DNA from: Isoetes taiwanensis | Taxonomy: Eukaryota; Streptophyta; Lycopodiopsida; Isoetales; Isoetaceae | Assembly (NCBI GenBank): GCA_021234155.1 | Contig: JAJEKV010000036.1 | Location: forward strand, 7,453,426-7,517,425 | Reading direction: 5' to 3' | DNA: 64,000 nucleotides | Shown: in pieces, positions 59,783 to 64,000 of the stretch | How positions within the stretch are numbered: the stretch's first letter is position 1 | Layout: every line of letters begins with the position of its first letter | Notes under the pieces: model-generated | The model's database searches: none | What the model saw: only the letters and a program-made list of their open reading frames with translations | What the model was told of the DNA's origin: nothing | Made by a program: the position numbers and the translations under genes

Positions 59783-61612
59783 TTAGAGTGTGAGAAACAA
59801 CTTCACAATCCTCATCGTGGATTTCTCGCCAATCGATTCAAATTTTGATGCGCTTAGCTGATTTCTCCTTTTGTTGTGATGGATATCAAATACACCCCAA
59901 GAACGCTCACATGCAATTACACTACATACCGGCTCAAAATGCGAATTGCCCAATGTTGAAGATTTGGAGTTGATGCACCATAGCACTCACACCATTTTGT
60001 CGCGGCAACCTCACGCCAAAAAAATAATCCTTTACACCGCCATATAGTGACGATACTCTTGATTTAACTTGAGCTTGCAGCTCCTCCTCTCATTATCATC
60101 CTTTCCATGCATTTATAGAAATGCTCCATGAGTTCTCAATCTCTTTCATGGCCTTGCCCATGAAACTTTGGATTCAATATGCATGCAATGAGAATAGATT
60201 GGGCGGTGAAGAAACTCCCATCTTTCATCAACACGTCGCCAAAAAAGCTGAATGGTCTCATCATCTATCTTGGAGATCTTAGCTTTCTTGCACATCTCCT
60301 CTTTAGCACGGTCCAAGGCTTCATACACCTCACCTACACATGGTTCTTCACCATCTACGAGGCGCAGCACTTTGAGAAGTGGACTTGTAACCCTTGTAAT
60401 CTTGGACAAATTGTTCCGCAATTCCTCACTTTCACTTCCTGTAATATACCTGCAAATTATTGTTCCAGATTCTCTTATTTGGCATTTCTGCTGAGAAATC
60501 CAGTTTTCCCACTCATTGCTGATTACAGTTTGCTTTAGTGCAGATTTTGCACGCAAAACACTCCTCATGGACAAGATCTCTATAGCAAAGTGCGCGTGTC
60601 GGCTTTTGACAATTCATTGCATTTATTCACCTTTGCAATAAGTGCTAAACAAAGCAAGAGGCATGCCATGATTCTTGATGAAAGTTGCCTTTACTATTGG
60701 GATTTTTCCAATGTCATGAAGCATTAGATTCATGCAATGAGCAGCACATGGGGTCAAGCAAATGCTAGGATAGTTGGCCATGATGATGTTTCCAGCTGCC
60801 TTGCAATTTGCAGCATTATCAGTGATCACTTGGACAACATTCTCTGATCCAATTGCCTCAATGACAGATTCAAGCAATTGAGCTATATAAGCTCCTATTT
60901 TTTCTTTGCCTGAGGCATCTTTGGAAGAATGAAATACGGTACCTGCAGAACTGCAAACAAGAATGTTGATCAAAGGCCTTCCTTTTTTGTCAGTCCATCC
61001 ATCACTCACAATGGAACAACCAACACGTTCCCAACTCTTCCTTACATCCATTAACTCAGCATCCACACTGTTTCTTTCATGAATGAGGAGATTAGTTCTC
61101 AAAGATTCTGAATTTGGTGCTTTATAACTGACCCCATATTTGCCAATAGCAGACACTATTTCAGAAAAGAAAGGAGATCTAGCTTTATTGAATGGGATGC
61201 CTTCAGCATAGAAAAACTTTGCAACTGCTATCCACCATAACTTTCTCACTTTTCCAGAATAAGGCTTTGATGGTATTGGTTTGAGGCAATCTTATAGAGC
61301 TGCAACCAGCTTGAGAATTACAACTCATTGAAGAAATCCGGGCAGCAGAGGCTGCATGCATTTTCTTCTTGTACTTTTTAATAGACTTGCTATTTACTTC
61401 AACCTGTAAGCTCTTCAATTTCTCCTTTTAAATGCCCTTGCATGCAGCAACACCAGATTCTGAATTCCCAAGAAGATGGCCCCTCAATCGGGTGAGTGAG
61501 CCCTGAAATTCTTGATCACATTCCTTGCATTTCACCTGAAACACTCCATGAGACTTCTTTTCTACAACCTCAAAATACTGCCATTCAATTCAATTGCTCT
61601 GCTTCTAACCAT
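59783..61612 (-). pseudogene. hAT transposase, array unit 5 (mosaic quality)
   Basis: The N-terminal two-thirds (61418-60420) closely match unit 1, including a 208-codon frame with DUF659. The region below about 60250 carries the same CAG/CTG-type corruption as unit 4. The dimerisation segment (VIACERSWGVFDIHHNKRRN) is open to the stop at 59783. Confidence 0.82.
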
Positions 61613-61873
61613 ATTGTAAAGAATGCACAGCTGGCAAGAGTTCTTGCGAAAAACGTGAGGAAAAAGAAAGGAAGTGAACTGGATATGAACTACAGGCATA
61701 TATCTGCTGATTCTCGCCATGAATCATCCTACAGTTAAGAATTGATGGATGCAAATGGCTCATTGGCGTATGTTACAGCAAATCTGGCCAGAAATCTGTT
61801 AGAGATCGTGGGTTGTGGAGAAGAACCCTAACGGGCCAAAACGGCCCCAAAAAGTCGACCTCTTTGCCCGGAA

Positions 61874-62560
61874 TTTTGGCCAGAAAAGTTAAGAAAAAAA
61901 CAAGGTGCTGCGCACGGAGGGTTGCCCTCCATGGCCGGAGAGTGGAGTGGCTTAAATTATACTTCCAAGTCATGTTTTCACAGTCAATCAAAATTGCTAC
62001 TTCATATCAATACAATACTTGATACCATGACTTTATGAGAATTGACTTGAAGGAATCTTTGGTGCTGGTCATGGAACAAGGATTACGAAACAATGTATGA
62101 AGGATCCAAATAGAAAGAAATGGGGGGGATGGGGGTGCAAAAGAACTTAGGAACTGTCAATTGTTTTGCATGACAATTTTGTTCAAGATATGAAGGAAGG
62201 GATATTATTAATTAAAGAAGGTTGCTAAGAATTTAATAGCGTGAAATACATGGAAGTTGCAAGCAAAGTAAAGCTACTTAAGAATGCAAAGGCATGTCTT
62301 TTGTTGCTCAATAGTTATGAGTCGAGTTCTGAGCCCAGGCCCTGTCGAAGGCAATGATTTGGAGTCCATGGTTGGGCTCGAATTCCTGTAATACATGATC
62401 AGCATGGGATTAGGATCTGTGCCACAGTCTAGATTTTATCTTCTAGCCACTTTGAAAACAGGAAACAGAAAAGCAATGAGCTAGGGATTAAGATTCACAC
62501 AAACTATTACCGCTTTTACCGCTTTTAGCACATGCTTGAATTATAATATCTTTTGCACTT
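61874..62560. other. Right flank of the array; nothing recognised
   Basis: Single-copy sequence starts at the array boundary with ATTTTGGCCAGAAAAGTTAAG. It should include the original upstream flank of the duplicated segment. No coding frame with domain content was seen. Confidence 0.4.
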
Positions 62561-62564
62561 GTAA

Positions 62565-63010
62565 TTAGCATCATTATCAATAACTACTTGGACAATAGTT
62601 TTAAATCCAATATTCTCCTCCCACAATCCGGCAAGAAGCTTCACTTCCACATTCATTCGTTAAAAAAAGTAGTCCTTAAAGGTACAAAGTTGGCTGCTCT
62701 GTAACTGGCCCCATAATTTGCACTTGCTAAAACTCAATCTGCAAAAAAAGATAAAACAGAATTCCATTGCCATAGAAAAGTTTGGTTGGTAGGATTCGTT
62801 GACCACATGGACCGAATATATTTGGCTGAAAAGTCACAACTGGTTACACACGTTTTCAAATTTTCTTCTAAAACCCCTTACAGGTAGCACAATTTACTTC
62901 TGAATTTCTAGCAAGATGACCCCTCAAGCAATTGAGTAATCTTTGAATTTTTAAGACCATTCCTTTGAGCCTTGGCTTTCTCTTCAATCACTTCAAGGTT
63001 CTTTCATTCA
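62565..63010 (-). pseudogene. Old diverged hAT relic related to the array transposase
   Basis: Blocks align with array hAT at lower identity and in the same order: TAGCATCATTATCAATAACT with GCATTATCAGTGATCACTTG (the ITDN motif); TAACTGGCCCCATAATTTGC with the unit's TAACTGACCCCATATTTGCC; and AGCAAGATGACCCCTCAAGC with AGAAGATGGCCCCTCAATCG (BED finger). Gaps remove most of the body. It is a separate, much older copy on the same strand, next to the young array. Confidence 0.7.
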
Positions 63011-64000
63011 ATGCCAGGGCTGAGAACCATTGTGGATAGACATAGCAATGAATGGCATATCAAAAGGCACCGTGCAGTAAAAGACAATCTTTGGCATCTT
63101 GGGGCTAACAAGACTAGTGGTTATCACAGAGTAAGCTAGCTGCTGCACCAAAATCACTGCATAGGAGAAATCGTACTAAAAAAATAAGAATATAGTCATA
63201 TGGCAAATGCTTGTTAGACCAGCTGCCATAACAAAGTGGTTTGGAAAGCGGGCTATCGAGGAGTAGCTACATTAGTAGACTGGAATGCTAAGAGCAGAAC
63301 CACAAGCTATCAAGGCAAACTTTTAATCATAAACATTGTTACCAAAACATTCAAACAATTGTGGTGCTACGAACCCAAGTATTTTGCAAGCGCACATCCT
63401 CTTATGCCACGAGAAATGCCATATGCCTTTCTTCTGCAAGCTCTCAAATGCAGATTCTATCTACACTTGTACATAGAATGTCTTCCTTATTTGAACAGCC
63501 TTCTCTCCACTATCAAATCTACACATGATCTACCTGTCTCAAAACAATAATAGCTCAGAGAATCGAAAGGCCTACATTCTTATACTGCCCTGACAAGCCA
63601 CAACATGTTCTTAGACAAATTTGAATCAGATTATGACTGGGTAGCACAAACATCATAACTTCAGATTGGTAAGGTTTTCTTGGGTCATGCCCCATTAGCA
63701 GAATTTAGTAAGAAAGCAGAATTTGGAAGGAAGCGAGGTCAGCCAAAGATAAGCTTTTGAGTTTGACAAAAGAACAATGAATGACAAAATCTGATTGGAC
63801 ATATTTGCGATGATAGTCGCGATGCTTTCAGCGCCAAGGAAGGAGGCGGACATCATAAATCATAAGCTCCATCTTTCTAGCAAATGTATTGAAAATGATG
63901 TACATCAACTATAACATAGCATGCAAAACTGTGAAGAACTACAAAAGATGGTATCTTGGTGAATAATACCATAACCTAAGAGCTTGAACAAATAGTACTT
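63011..64000. other. No feature recognised
   Basis: A 104-codon plus-strand frame at 63236-63550 has no recognisable motif and no clear splice context. I do not call it a gene. Confidence 0.35.

Larger units (their letters stand above)
48141..61873. repeat. Five-unit head-to-tail array, ~2.74-kb period
   Basis: Units begin at GATGTTGAAGCATCATCCAC at 48141, 50872, 53658, 56392 and 59133, with periods 2731, 2786, 2734, 2741 and about 2740. Each holds a piece of host exon, a second host exon, and a complete-length hAT gene on the minus strand with its 5' leader. Flanks outside the array are single copy: the exon continues leftwards and a new sequence (ATTTTGGCCAG) starts at 61874. The pattern fits unequal crossing-over or rolling-type amplification of a segment containing a hAT insertion, rather than five separate transpositions. 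Confidence 0.93.

Noticed and set aside
61800-61840. Telomere-type repeat because of AACCCTAA
   Set aside because: Only one telobox-like motif occurs per unit, in the leader of the hAT gene. This is common in plant promoters and is not telomeric DNA.
63236-63550. 104-codon plus-strand open frame as a gene
   Set aside because: It has no motif, no splice context and no composition different from its surroundings.

Overview
This is eukaryotic nuclear DNA from a land plant. It carries a plant-specific bHLH-MYC_N gene with GT/AG introns, chromodomain Ty3/gypsy elements, tRNA-derived SINEs, an APE-type LINE and DUF659/BED-type hAT transposons. I cannot fix the species; the TE repertoire (a DUF7869 gene, this LINE type) would fit a seed-free plant, but that is inference. 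Host genes are sparse and most of the window is transposable elements (TEs) and their debris.

Layout. 1-2016: 3' five exons of a bHLH-MYC_N gene (+). 2-8.9 kb: LINE 3' ends with family-specific short-repeat tails, degenerate minisatellites and a non-autonomous hAT element with 8-bp target-site duplications (TSDs). 8.9-11.9 kb: exons of an unrecognised coiled-coil gene (+), interrupted by a second hAT-type MITE and a GTGTGGTG minisatellite. 12-18.5 kb: rearranged gypsy LTRs in both orientations, SINEs and an integrase/chromodomain fragment. 18.5-24 kb: a 5'-truncated gypsy gag-pol on the minus strand, broken by an LTR-like insertion.

24.5-32.14 kb holds the most unusual content: two divergent multi-exon genes. 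The minus-strand gene encodes a DUF7869-type protein, typical of transposon-like multicopy genes. The plus-strand gene encodes, in order, a BAH-like domain, a ParB-like domain and a beta-class N6/N4 DNA methyltransferase. About 25 copies of the 16-bp palindrome GGTATAAATTTATACC and its variants sit only in the intergenic spacer, in introns of the methyltransferase gene and across its stop codon. Inside clusters they often lie 29-32 bp apart, like iterons. I read this as a mobile element that carries its own DNA-modifying protein and a candidate array of binding or modification sites.

32.1-39.1 kb: a C-terminal hAT fragment, then a nearly complete LINE (ORF1 and APE-RT ORF2, minus strand, TTCC tail) split by a 783-bp terminal-inverted-repeat element. 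39-48.4 kb: short exons of one or two unidentified minus-strand host genes among introns. 48.14-61.87 kb: five head-to-tail copies of a ~2.74-kb unit made of host exon sequence plus a hAT transposase gene; one boundary cuts through a host exon. An older hAT relic lies just beyond it at 62.6-63.0 kb.

Caution: copies of the same repeat differ again and again at CAG/CTG trinucleotides, which looks more like context-specific sequencing error (possibly from CHG methylation) than ordinary mutation. Many frameshifts in this window may therefore not be real.
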